Shown one piece after another: positions 1-6,842 of a stretch of DNA of 10,545 bases. The position numbers were made by a program, and so were the translations under genes. The notes below the pieces were generated by a model that was not told where the DNA came from, ran no database searches, and was given only the letters and a program-made list of their open reading frames with translations. The stretch comes from an uncultured Acidobacteriota bacterium (lineage in GTDB: Bacteria; Acidobacteriota; Thermoanaerobaculia; Gp7-AA8), in the NCBI GenBank assembly GCA_946887105.1, contig CAMPKJ010000172.1, positions 1 through 10,545 on the forward strand, written 5' to 3'. Within the stretch, counting starts at the first letter, position 1; each line of letters begins with the position of its first letter.

Positions 1-429
1 CTGAACCTGAAACGCGTGGCCTACGGCATCCGGCCCGCTGCGTCTTCCCCGGCCGTGGCCGGCGTTCGTGCGACTGCGGCACCGGCATCGCCGCCCTCCC
101 CGGTGCCGCCCGGTGCTCCGGATCTGCCGCAGCCCCCGGCTCGATCACGGCCGCGTGGCATTTCGAGCGACGAGCTGCGCTCGAAGATCAAGAGCGGCGT
201 GGTGGTCCTCGGCAGCGCGACGGACGGCAAAGTCACGCTCCTGACCGCGGTCACGAAAGACCTCCTCGATCGCGTGCAGGCGAACACGCTCATCGGCAAG
301 CTCGCGCCGATCGTCGGCGGCAAAGGCGGCGGCAAACCCGACCTCGCGCAGGCCGGCGGCAAGGACGCCGACAAGCTGAACGAAGCCATCGCCACGGCGC
401 CGGCTGCGTTGCGGGAGATTCTCGGGTAG
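1..429 (+). CDS. alaS: Alanyl-tRNA synthetase, C-terminal fragment
   Basis: Open from base 1 to a TAG stop; the 5' part lies outside the window, leaving 142 residues. Fragment residues 62-142 match the C-terminal (C-Ala/DHHA1-type) domain of alanyl-tRNA synthetase: 'KIKSGVVVLGSATDGKVTL', 'AVTKDLLDRVQA', then the glycine-rich 'GGKGGGKPDLAQAGGKDADK' at about 107-125 and a final helix. In the family this domain helps bind the tRNA elbow and links aminoacylation with editing in the cytoplasm. Residues 1-8 look like the end of the preceding coiled coil ('LNLKR'). Residues about 12-53 are unusual: an Ala/Pro-rich stretch replaces most of the segment that normally leads into 'deLR..ad.l..K', and 'DELRSKIKSG' seems to lack about one helical turn pair. 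I checked the other two frames across this stretch and saw no better alanyl-tRNA synthetase match, so I do not call a frameshift. The identity is secure from the C-terminal motif; the catalytic part cannot be assessed. Confidence 0.93.
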   Translation: MNLKRVAYGIRPAASSPAVAGVRATAAPASPPSPVPPGAPDLPQPPARSRPRGISSDELRSKIKSGVVVLGSATDGKVTLLTAVTKDLLDRVQANTLIGKLAPIVGGKGGGKPDLAQAGGKDADKLNEAIATAPAALREILG

Positions 430-434
430 GGCGC

Positions 435-440
435 TACACT
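435..440 (+). promoter_or_regulatory. Predicted -10 element of a leaderless promoter
   Basis: The hexamer TACACT sits in 'GCTACACT', with its last base 7 nt before the GTG start at 448. A transcript from the usual distance downstream of a -10 box would begin at or beside that start codon, and no Shine-Dalgarno is visible, so a leaderless mRNA is predicted. The same octamer GCTACACT precedes ftsK at 9605-9612. No good -35 hexamer is visible. This is inference from sequence pattern only. Confidence 0.5.
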
Positions 441-447
441 TCCGGGC

Positions 448-906
448 GTGCTGGATCTCGAGCAAGAGCTCGGAAACGTAGTGGACGCTCTCACGGCCGA
501 GCGGATCGGGTACGCACTGTGCGGCGGCCTGGCGATGGCGGTTCATGGTGCGCCGCGGGCGACGATCGACATCGACTTGCTTGTCCGGCCGGAGGACGTG
601 GATCGTATTCGGGAAGTCGTCGCGCGGCACGGCTTCACGTTTCGGGCACTCCCGATGACGTTCTCGGAGGGGCAGGTGCGGATCGAGCGGGTCACGAAGA
701 TCGATCCGGCCGATGGTGAAACGCTGATGCTCGACCTCCTCGTCGTCACGCCGGCACTGGAGAAGGCGTGGCACACGCGAGAGACCCGACAGTGGCGCGG
801 CGGCGTTTTGACGGTCGTCTCGCGCGAGGGATTGATCCAGTTGAAGAGCTATCGTTCGAGCAAGCAGGATCAGGCGGATATCGAACGGCTCGGGAGTCTC
901 GGGTGA
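448..906 (+). CDS. Nucleotidyltransferase-fold protein (AbiEii/DUF6036-like)
   Basis: A 152-residue protein starting at GTG. Residues 25-46 read 'CGGLAMAVHGAPRAT' followed by 'IDIDLLV'. This is the GG ... DxD signature of minimal nucleotidyltransferases, with Gly26-Gly27 and Asp41/Asp43 as likely metal ligands and Asp96 in 'LMLDLLVV' as the probable third acid. The tail 'LIQLKSYRSSKQDQADIERL' (129-148) matches the Lys/Asp-rich C-terminal helix common in AbiEii-like and DUF6036-like proteins. Members of this superfamily transfer nucleotides to RNA or protein, and several are toxin or antitoxin components; the actual target cannot be read here. The stop codon overlaps the start of the next small gene (GTGA at 903-906), so the two are probably translationally coupled. 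The upstream TACACT and the lack of a Shine-Dalgarno suggest leaderless expression. Fold assignment is fairly sure, function is not. Confidence 0.8.
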   Translation: MLDLEQELGNVVDALTAERIGYALCGGLAMAVHGAPRATIDIDLLVRPEDVDRIREVVARHGFTFRALPMTFSEGQVRIERVTKIDPADGETLMLDLLVVTPALEKAWHTRETRQWRGGVLTVVSREGLIQLKSYRSSKQDQADIERLGSLG

Positions 907-1052
907 AAGCGGTCGACTACTCCGACCGCGCCATCACGCAGCGGATCCGGCAGGTTTCCCAGCTGCGGAAGCTCTGTCTGTCGCTGAGTAAGGCGAAGCC
1001 GGTGGAAACGGCCTCGCCGCGCGCGACCGAACAACGCGATCCGCGCACCTGA
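903..1052 (+). CDS. Small partner protein of the nucleotidyltransferase (49 aa)
   Basis: A 49-codon gene starting at GTG 903, whose start overlaps the TGA of the upstream nucleotidyltransferase gene. The product begins 'VKAVDYSDRAITQRIRQVSQ' and continues 'LRKLCLSLSKAKP'. It should form an amphipathic helix at about residues 8-32 and then a charged, disordered tail. I recall similar short 'xDYSxxAIxxRLRxVSxLRxLCLSL' proteins next to nucleotidyltransferase-fold genes, which together with the 4-nt overlap is the main reason to call it real. It has no catalytic motif. It may bind or neutralise the nucleotidyltransferase, as in two-gene toxin-antitoxin modules, but that role is inferred from arrangement alone. 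It has no Shine-Dalgarno of its own, fitting coupled re-initiation. Confidence 0.62.
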   Translation: MKAVDYSDRAITQRIRQVSQLRKLCLSLSKAKPVETASPRATEQRDPRT

Positions 1053-1088
1053 ACCGGCGCACGCCGTGCATTTTCCCGTCCAGTCAGG

Positions 1089-1129
1089 TATCTTTTCTGG
1101 TGGATTTCCTCTAGGCGAATGGGAGGTGG
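1089..1129 (+). promoter_or_regulatory. Predicted -10 and Shine-Dalgarno for the secreted CAL protein
   Basis: TATCTT at 1089-1094 fits TANNNT. About 27 bases later GGGAGGTGG (1121-1129) is a strong Shine-Dalgarno, with GGAGG ending 6 nt before ATG 1133. This Shine-Dalgarno decides the start. The 80-base gap between the small upstream gene and this one therefore seems to hold an independent promoter with a leader of roughly 32 nt. No clear -35 box is seen. Confidence 0.5.
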
Positions 1130-1132
1130 AGT

Positions 1133-2440
1133 ATGCCGCGACGCTCATGGGTGTGTGGATTCGCATTGTTGTTGCTGTCGGTGCCCGCGTTTGCCGTCAA
1201 GACCAAAAGCATCAGTGAGGGCTTGACGCAGGACCAGGTGGTGGCCATTCTCACCGGCTCCGGCGCAACGATCACCAACGTCAGAATCACCGGTTCGACC
1301 CTGGCCGTCGGCTCGTTCACCGAAGGCGGCGAGCTCGGCCTCGATAACGGTGTGGTCCTGAGCACGGGCGATATCGCCGACGTGGTGGGCCCGAACGATT
1401 CATCGTCGACCGGCCAGGGACTCGGCACCGCGGGTGCGCCCGCACTGGATGCCATCGTCAAGCCGTTCCTCACGCAGGACGCTGCGATCATCGAGTTCGA
1501 CGTGGTGACGGAGTCGCCGACGTTCGCGATCCGGTACGTCTTTGCTTCCGAGGAGTATCGGGAGTACGTCGATAGCGAGTACAACGACGTGTTCGCGTTC
1601 TTCGTCAATGGCGCGAACATCGCGCTCACGCCCGGCAGTGGACAGCCGGTGACGATCAACACGATCAACCACCTCCGCAACCAGGGTCTCTACAAGGACA
1701 ACGAAGGCGGCACGATCACCGAGTTCGACGGATACACCTCCGAGCTGCTCGCCGTGGCGATCGTCGAGCCGGGGACGACCAATCACATCCGCATCGCCAT
1801 CGCCGATACCTCCGATTCCGCGCTCGACTCCGCCGTCTTCATCGACCGCGGCGGCATCTCCGGATCGCAGATCGCGCCGCTGATCGTTCCGCGCCTCGAT
1901 TCCATCGAAGCGTTCTACGGTGTCGCGGGAACCGACGTCGAGCTGCCGCTCTTCTACGCGTTCGAGAACGCGCCGCCCCATCTGAGCGCGACCGGCATCC
2001 CGGGCGCGACGTTCACGTTCACGCCGCTCTTCCACGACGCCACCGGCCAGATCTTCACCAGGATGAACATCCGCCTCAGCAACGACACGCCGCCGGGTAC
2101 GTTCCTCGTGACCATCCGCTCGGCCATCGGCGAGGCGGAGTCGTTCGCGACCATGCTCGTGGTGGTCGATTGCCAGCCTCCGTTCATCCTCGGCACCGGC
2201 CAGCCGCAAACGCAGGTGGTCGACCGCGGAACCGTTGCCACTTTGAAAGCAACTCCGGCCGGCAGTGCGGTGCGCCATCAGTGGTTCCGCGGCTTCGCCG
2301 GCATGACTCGCAATCCGGTTCCGAGCGAGAGCAATGGCGAGCTCAAAGTGACGGTGAACGAGATCACGCCGTATTGGGTGCGCATCAGCAATCCGTGCGG
2401 TTCGTTCGACAGCCTGACCGCGTTCGCGATTCCGAGATAG
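1133..2440 (+). CDS. Secreted choice-of-anchor L domain protein with C-terminal Ig-like domain
   Basis: A 435-residue exported protein. Residues 1-21 form a Sec signal peptide: a positive start, the hydrophobic core 'GFALLLLSVPAF', and a likely cleavage near Ala21. Residues about 28-240 match the choice-of-anchor L domain: 'GLTQDQVVAILTGSGATITN', 'GVVLSTGDIADVVGPN', and the highly typical 'YVFASEEYREYV' plus 'YNDVFAFFVNG' (135-160), then 'DTSDSALDSAVFID'. A beta-rich middle follows (about 245-345). Residues about 347-435 form an Ig-like domain with 'HQWFRG' and 'YWVRISNPCGSFDSLTAF'; Cys347 and Cys422 could make a disulfide. The domain name comes from families that carry varied C-terminal sorting signals (PEP-CTERM, T9SS and others). 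No such anchor is visible here, so the protein may be released or held by its Ig-like domain. The binding partner is unknown. A strong Shine-Dalgarno fixes the start, and a palindromic element begins on the last base of the stop. Confidence 0.88.
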   Translation: MPRRSWVCGFALLLLSVPAFAVKTKSISEGLTQDQVVAILTGSGATITNVRITGSTLAVGSFTEGGELGLDNGVVLSTGDIADVVGPNDSSSTGQGLGTAGAPALDAIVKPFLTQDAAIIEFDVVTESPTFAIRYVFASEEYREYVDSEYNDVFAFFVNGANIALTPGSGQPVTINTINHLRNQGLYKDNEGGTITEFDGYTSELLAVAIVEPGTTNHIRIAIADTSDSALDSAVFIDRGGISGSQIAPLIVPRLDSIEAFYGVAGTDVELPLFYAFENAPPHLSATGIPGATFTFTPLFHDATGQIFTRMNIRLSNDTPPGTFLVTIRSAIGEAESFATMLVVVDCQPPFILGTGQPQTQVVDRGTVATLKATPAGSAVRHQWFRGFAGMTRNPVPSESNGELKVTVNEITPYWVRISNPCGSFDSLTAFAIPR

Positions 2441-2525
2441 GCGGTTCCTCGGGTTCCTCGGTTCCTCGGGTGGGTCCCCCCTCCGAGGAACCCCGAGGAA
2501 CTCCGAGGACCTCCGAGGAACCGCC
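2440..2525. repeat. Palindromic element made of GGTTCCTCG / CGAGGAACC units
   Basis: Perfect 13-bp outer arms, GGCGGTTCCTCGG (2440-2452) and CCGAGGAACCGCC (2513-2525), enclose further copies of the same unit. GGTTCCTCG occurs three times on the left (2443, 2452, 2460) and CGAGGA-type units four times on the right (2484, 2494, 2504, 2514). The whole can fold as a long imperfect stem around a GGGTGGGTCCCCCC centre. It starts on the G of the upstream TAG stop and ends 4 bases before the predicted -10 of the next gene. It may act as a transcription barrier or be a dispersed genomic repeat. There is no T tract, so it is not a classical terminator. Confidence 0.8.
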
Positions 2526-2529
2526 GTTG

Positions 2530-2535
2530 TATCCT
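2530..2535 (+). promoter_or_regulatory. Predicted -10 element of a leaderless promoter
   Basis: TATCCT, in the context TTGTATCCT, ends 8 nt before GTG 2544. The bases between are C-rich and contain no Shine-Dalgarno, so transcription would start at or near the start codon. It lies directly after the palindromic element. Confidence 0.42.
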
Positions 2536-2543
2536 CCCGCCCC

Positions 2544-3296
2544 GTGACCACTCCCTCCACCCACGCCTGGGGCACGCAGCCTGAGATGTTCGGCCCTCGC
2601 CACGAGCACCGCCTGGGCATGATCGTGCGCGAGGTGGAACGTCTCCCGCGCGGCGCGCGCCTCCTCGACGGCGCGGTCGGCCTCGGCCAACTGGCCGTGC
2701 GGATGCAGCAGCGCGGCTATCGCGTCTTCGGCATCGATTACTCCTTCGACGCCGCTCTGCACGTGCGCCGCAACAGCAGCATTCCGGTCGTGGTCGGCGA
2801 CATGACGCGCATGCCGTTCCGCGCGGCCGTGTTCGACGGAGTCACCACCGGCGAAACGCTCGAGCATCTCGATGACGACGCCGGCGCCGCGAGTGAGATC
2901 GGCCGCGTGCTCGCCGATGGCGGTACGTGCATCGCGACCGTACCCGCGCTGCAGAGTCTCTGGACCGCGTCCGACGATTACTACGAGCACCGCCGCCGCT
3001 ATTCGCGCGAGCAGCTCACGCGCATGTTCGAGAGCGCGGCGCTGCGCATCGACAAAGCCGCGTATTGGGGCTTTCCGGTGGTGCTCACCTACGACACGCT
3101 GTTTCTGCTCCCGATGAACAAACGCCGCGCCCGGCGGAACGTGAATGAGGACAGCGCGCTGCAGTCCGTCGCCAAGGCGGGCCGCTTTCGAGGGCTGGTG
3201 CGACTCGTGCGCGCGGTGTTCGCGCTCGATGCGCTCTTCGCGTGGCTGCCCTTCGGACCGGGACTGTTGATGGTGGCGAAGAAGGTGCGGCGGTAG
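2544..3296 (+). CDS. Class I SAM-dependent methyltransferase
   Basis: A 250-residue protein. The Rossmann-type methyltransferase fold is visible: motif I 'RLLDGAVGLGQLA' (39-51), an acidic residue ending strand 2 ('VFGIDYS', Asp65), 'VVGDMTRMPF' (83-92) for adenine contacts, and 'FDGVTTGETLEHLDD' (97-111) as strand 4 with its following loop. The segment 'LWTASDDYYEHRRRYSREQL' (139-158) is the W-x-D-x-H-x-RRY signature I associate with methyltransferases found near glycan or polyprenyl-glycosyltransferase genes. The acceptor is unknown, but a glycan, lipid or lipid-linked substrate is plausible. The C-terminal 30 residues are hydrophobic with basic ends, suggesting peripheral membrane contact. 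Motif I lacks the usual Cys/Ser-Gly pattern (DxGCGxG); here it is D-G-A-V-G-L-G. GTG 2544 is preferred because of the adjacent TATCCT; ATG 2586 (residue 15) is an alternative, also without a Shine-Dalgarno. The stop codon is part of the next predicted -10. Confidence 0.85.
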   Translation: MTTPSTHAWGTQPEMFGPRHEHRLGMIVREVERLPRGARLLDGAVGLGQLAVRMQQRGYRVFGIDYSFDAALHVRRNSSIPVVVGDMTRMPFRAAVFDGVTTGETLEHLDDDAGAASEIGRVLADGGTCIATVPALQSLWTASDDYYEHRRRYSREQLTRMFESAALRIDKAAYWGFPVVLTYDTLFLLPMNKRRARRNVNEDSALQSVAKAGRFRGLVRLVRAVFALDALFAWLPFGPGLLMVAKKVRR

Positions 3297-3319
3297 AATC
3301 CGCGCAAGAAACGGAGGGG
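3294..3319 (+). promoter_or_regulatory. Predicted -10 and Shine-Dalgarno for the zinc-ribbon gene
   Basis: TAGAAT (3294-3299) is a near-consensus -10, and its first three bases are the stop codon of the methyltransferase gene. A leader of about 18 nt follows, with ACGGAGGGG (3311-3319), whose GGAGG ends 6 nt before ATG 3324. This Shine-Dalgarno decides the start. Confidence 0.55.
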
Positions 3320-3323
3320 TTTC

Positions 3324-3635
3324 ATGTCAGAGATCGACAAGCCGAGTAAGGCCGAGGACGAGTACTTTGCGCGGCAGGAGCTGGAGCGCCGCAAGAAGTG
3401 GGCGCAGGAGCAGGCGGCGAAGATGGCCGCCGACCAGAAAGACCAGCTCAAGCAGCTGCACTGGATGAAATGCCCGAAGTGCGGCATGGACCTCAAGGAG
3501 ATCGAGGTTCACGGCGTCAAGGTCGACCAGTGCGCGAACTGCGGCGGGGTGTTCCTCGACGCCGGCGAGATGGAACAGATCGAGAAACACGAGCAGGGCG
3601 GCGTCATGGGCCGGGTGTTTTCGATCTTCCGCTGA
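3324..3635 (+). CDS. Small zinc-ribbon protein (zf-TFIIB / COG3809 type)
   Basis: A 103-residue soluble protein. Residues about 8-45 form a charged helix rich in Glu, Lys and Gln ('EDEYFARQELERRKKWAQEQ'), likely a coiled coil. Residues 48-86 are a TFIIB-type zinc ribbon: Cys50 and Cys53 in 'CPKCGMDL', then Cys70 and Cys73 in 'DQCANCGGVFLDAGEMEQI'. This second knuckle, with its 'C-x2-CGG-[IV]-[WF]-LDxGE' pattern, is diagnostic of the zf-TFIIB family of short bacterial proteins. These proteins bind zinc and are presumed to bind nucleic acid or protein; no specific role is established that I can rely on. The short tail 'GRVFSIFR' is hydrophobic and basic. The length is normal for the family. A truncated crotonase gene follows 13 nt after the stop with no promoter or Shine-Dalgarno of its own, so the two probably share one transcript. 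Confidence 0.87.
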   Translation: MSEIDKPSKAEDEYFARQELERRKKWAQEQAAKMAADQKDQLKQLHWMKCPKCGMDLKEIEVHGVKVDQCANCGGVFLDAGEMEQIEKHEQGGVMGRVFSIFR

Positions 3636-3648
3636 TCGGCTTCGCCTG

Positions 3649-4149
3649 ATGCATTTCCTCGCGCCCGCGGAGTTGCACGCGGTGGATGCTCGGACGCTCG
3701 ACGAGCTCCTCGCGCGCAGCGAGCTCATCGTCGCCGCGGGCGCGGGCGCAGTGCGTGGACGTGCGGCGGCCGCGCTGCTCTTCGCGGACTACGCCCTGCT
3801 CGATGCCGGCGCCACATTGCACATCGACGCGCCCGAAACGTGGGCCGCGGTTGCGCGGCGCCTCGGACGAAGGGCGCTGCGGTTGCACATCGACCGGCGC
3901 GTCACGCTCACGGCTGGCGAAGCGCAGGCCGAAGGTCTCTGTGATGAGGTCATCGAAGGTGATCCGACGGCGTGGCTGGACCGGTGGATGCAGGGCAGAA
4001 GCGCGCTCGCACTCGACTCCGCGGCGATGCTGATCCGTTCGCACGGCGGCGACGCGCTGGAGCGCGCCGAGTTCGCGCGATTGTTCGCCGTCGGCGAGCC
4101 GCAGCGCGGATTACGCGCGTTTTTGGGCCGCAGATCGAATTTTGTATAG
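3649..4149 (+). CDS. Truncated enoyl-CoA hydratase/isomerase-like (crotonase-fold) protein
   Basis: A 166-residue protein that resembles only the C-terminal two-thirds of a crotonase, usually about 260 residues. '[20 protein letters not shown]' (33-52) lines up with the second oxyanion-loop region (normally V-x-G-x-A-x-GGG ... LACD). '[16 protein letters not shown]' (87-102) is the standard 'lsAxEAxxxGLVdeV' segment. '[22 protein letters not shown]' (141-162) is the usual C-terminal helix ending in F-L-x-[KR]-R. The N-terminal strands with the first oxyanion motif (A-F-S-A-G-x-D) are absent. The GGG of the second loop is replaced by Ala-rich sequence and I see no catalytic Glu pair, so hydratase activity is doubtful. 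The upstream frame stays open into the zinc-ribbon gene but encodes nothing crotonase-like there. It lies just upstream of an acyl-CoA mutase gene, which fits CoA metabolism. It could be a non-catalytic paralogue, a CoA-binding protein or a decaying gene; it has no internal stops. Confidence 0.68.
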   Translation: MHFLAPAELHAVDARTLDELLARSELIVAAGAGAVRGRAAAALLFADYALLDAGATLHIDAPETWAAVARRLGRRALRLHIDRRVTLTAGEAQAEGLCDEVIEGDPTAWLDRWMQGRSALALDSAAMLIRSHGGDALERAEFARLFAVGEPQRGLRAFLGRRSNFV

Positions 4150-4169
4150 TGCCGCCGACTTAACGAGGA
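4145..4169 (+). promoter_or_regulatory. Predicted -10 and Shine-Dalgarno for the acyl-CoA mutase gene
   Basis: TATAGT (4145-4150, context TTTTGTATAGT) is a five-of-six match to TATAAT in otherwise GC-rich DNA and overlaps the TAG stop of the crotonase-like gene. TTGGGC at 4123-4128, 16 bp upstream, is a poor but correctly spaced -35 candidate. AACGAGGA (4162-4169) ends 5 nt before ATG 4175 and serves as the Shine-Dalgarno. The leader would be about 18 nt. Confidence 0.6.
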
Positions 4170-4174
4170 CACTT

Positions 4175-5934
<1,760 letters not shown>

Positions 5935-5935
<1 letters not shown>

Positions 5936-6011
5936 GCGTTAGGCTTTGGGCGTTGGGCATACGGGACTCTTCGCCCAGGCGACAACTCCCGAACGCCTCA
6001 CGCCTAACGCC
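5935..6011. repeat. 77-bp inverted-repeat element filling the gap between two genes
   Basis: Perfect 10-bp terminal arms GGCGTTAGGC (5935-5944) and GCCTAACGCC (6002-6011) extend to 24-base arms that match at 19 of 24 positions, with GGCGTT / AACGCC forming a second paired block. An inner GGGC (5955-5958) can pair with GCCC (5973-5976). The element begins on the last base of the mutase stop codon and ends on the base before the ATG of the next gene, so it occupies exactly the whole intergenic space. The left arm itself contains two variants of one unit (GGCGTTAGGC, GGCGTTGGGC), a style typical of dispersed short repeats. There is no T tract and no Shine-Dalgarno. Confidence 0.82.
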
Positions 6012-6827
6012 ATGACGCGCACGATCTCCCTCATCCTGATCATCACAATTGCCGTCCCGCTCCAAGCGGCCGACCGTAACCGCATCGCCGCGATCAACGT
6101 CGCCGCGACGTCGCTGTTCACGTTCATCGGCTGCGCGGTGCAGGCGAAGTTGCAGAAGAAATCGCTCACGCGGCGCGATGCGGCGCGTTGCTTCGGCGCG
6201 GGAAGCGTGGCCGGTGTCGGTTTCTATCAGGCCAAGCGGCTGGTTGCGCGCGGTGACATCACCACCGGCTGGCTGGCCGCGAACGCCGCGTCGTCGATCG
6301 TCGAGAACACCACCGCGGGCGAGCATCCGCTCGGGCGCATCGGCTACACGTTCGGACCGGTGCGCCTGCGCGTGGCAACGCCGCTCGATCGCGCGCGCGA
6401 GTCCCTTGTCGACATCGATGTCTCCGCCGCCGAGACGATGTTTCTGGCGCGGGCGATCGGCGACGCGGACGACATCGACATCCGCGACGGCATGATCGCC
6501 TTCGAAACGGACGATCCGATCGTCGAGGACGGCGTCGTCTATCACGGCTACACGTGGGGCATCTTCCCGGGTGTCTGGCGCGGTGCCGACGAGTTCACGC
6601 CGCGCCACGAAGCCGTACACGCCGTGCAGTCGCTGCAACTCGATTCCGTCGAGCCGCCGCTGCTGACCTTCCATCGCGCGCGCAGGCCGGTCCGGCTCCG
6701 CTACATCCGCGCCGGCGCGCTGAACGTCGCCGACAACATCTTCAACGCCCAGGTACTCGACTACGAGGATCGCTGGGCGGAGATCGAAGCGTTCCGGCTC
6801 ACCGAGGATCGGGAGCCGCCGCGGTAG
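6012..6827 (+). CDS. Exported protein of unknown function with HExxH motif
   Basis: A 271-residue protein. I place the start at ATG 6012 because the following residues form a good Sec signal peptide (basic start, core 'ISLILIITIAVPL', cleavage after 'LQA' near residue 19). The frame stays open upstream, but that part only reads through the inverted repeat. Residues 28-45 ('INVAATSLFTFIGCAVQ') and 60-72 are moderately hydrophobic. The key feature is 'RHEAVHAVQS' with His199, Glu200 and His203, an HExxH zinc-peptidase-type motif, followed about 50 residues later by 'DYEDRWAEIEAFRL'. There Glu257 or Glu259 could be the third ligand, as in gluzincins. It resembles, from memory, predicted exported proteins with 'HExxHxxQ ... 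WEIEA' found in several Acidobacteriota. Peptidase activity is possible but unproven; the short distance from the motif to the C-terminus argues for a reduced domain. It has no Shine-Dalgarno and is probably transcribed with the mutase gene. I do not recognise the family by name. Confidence 0.75.
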   Translation: MTRTISLILIITIAVPLQAADRNRIAAINVAATSLFTFIGCAVQAKLQKKSLTRRDAARCFGAGSVAGVGFYQAKRLVARGDITTGWLAANAASSIVENTTAGEHPLGRIGYTFGPVRLRVATPLDRARESLVDIDVSAAETMFLARAIGDADDIDIRDGMIAFETDDPIVEDGVVYHGYTWGIFPGVWRGADEFTPRHEAVHAVQSLQLDSVEPPLLTFHRARRPVRLRYIRAGALNVADNIFNAQVLDYEDRWAEIEAFRLTEDREPPR

Positions 6828-6830
6828 GTT

Positions 6831-6836
6831 TATCAT
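6831..6836 (+). promoter_or_regulatory. Predicted -10 element of a leaderless promoter
   Basis: TATCAT (context GTTTATCATC) ends 6 nt before ATG 6843. The sequence between, CGGCGG, is not a Shine-Dalgarno, so the mRNA should begin at about the A of the start codon. The core TTATCATC recurs at 8471-8478 before the cupredoxin gene. Confidence 0.5.
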
Positions 6837-6842
6837 CGGCGG

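Noticed and set aside
34..170. Frameshift in alaS explaining the Ala/Pro-rich stretch
   Set aside because: I read both alternative frames across this stretch and neither gives a recognisable alanyl-tRNA synthetase sequence.
1059..1074. Terminator-like GCAC-GCC-GTGC followed by ATTTT after the small gene
   Set aside because: The stem is only 4-5 bp with a short, interrupted T run; too weak to call.
5946..6011. Upstream start for the HExxH protein adding 22 residues
   Set aside because: The extra residues only translate the inverted repeat and would bury the signal peptide; ATG 6012 gives a normal signal sequence.
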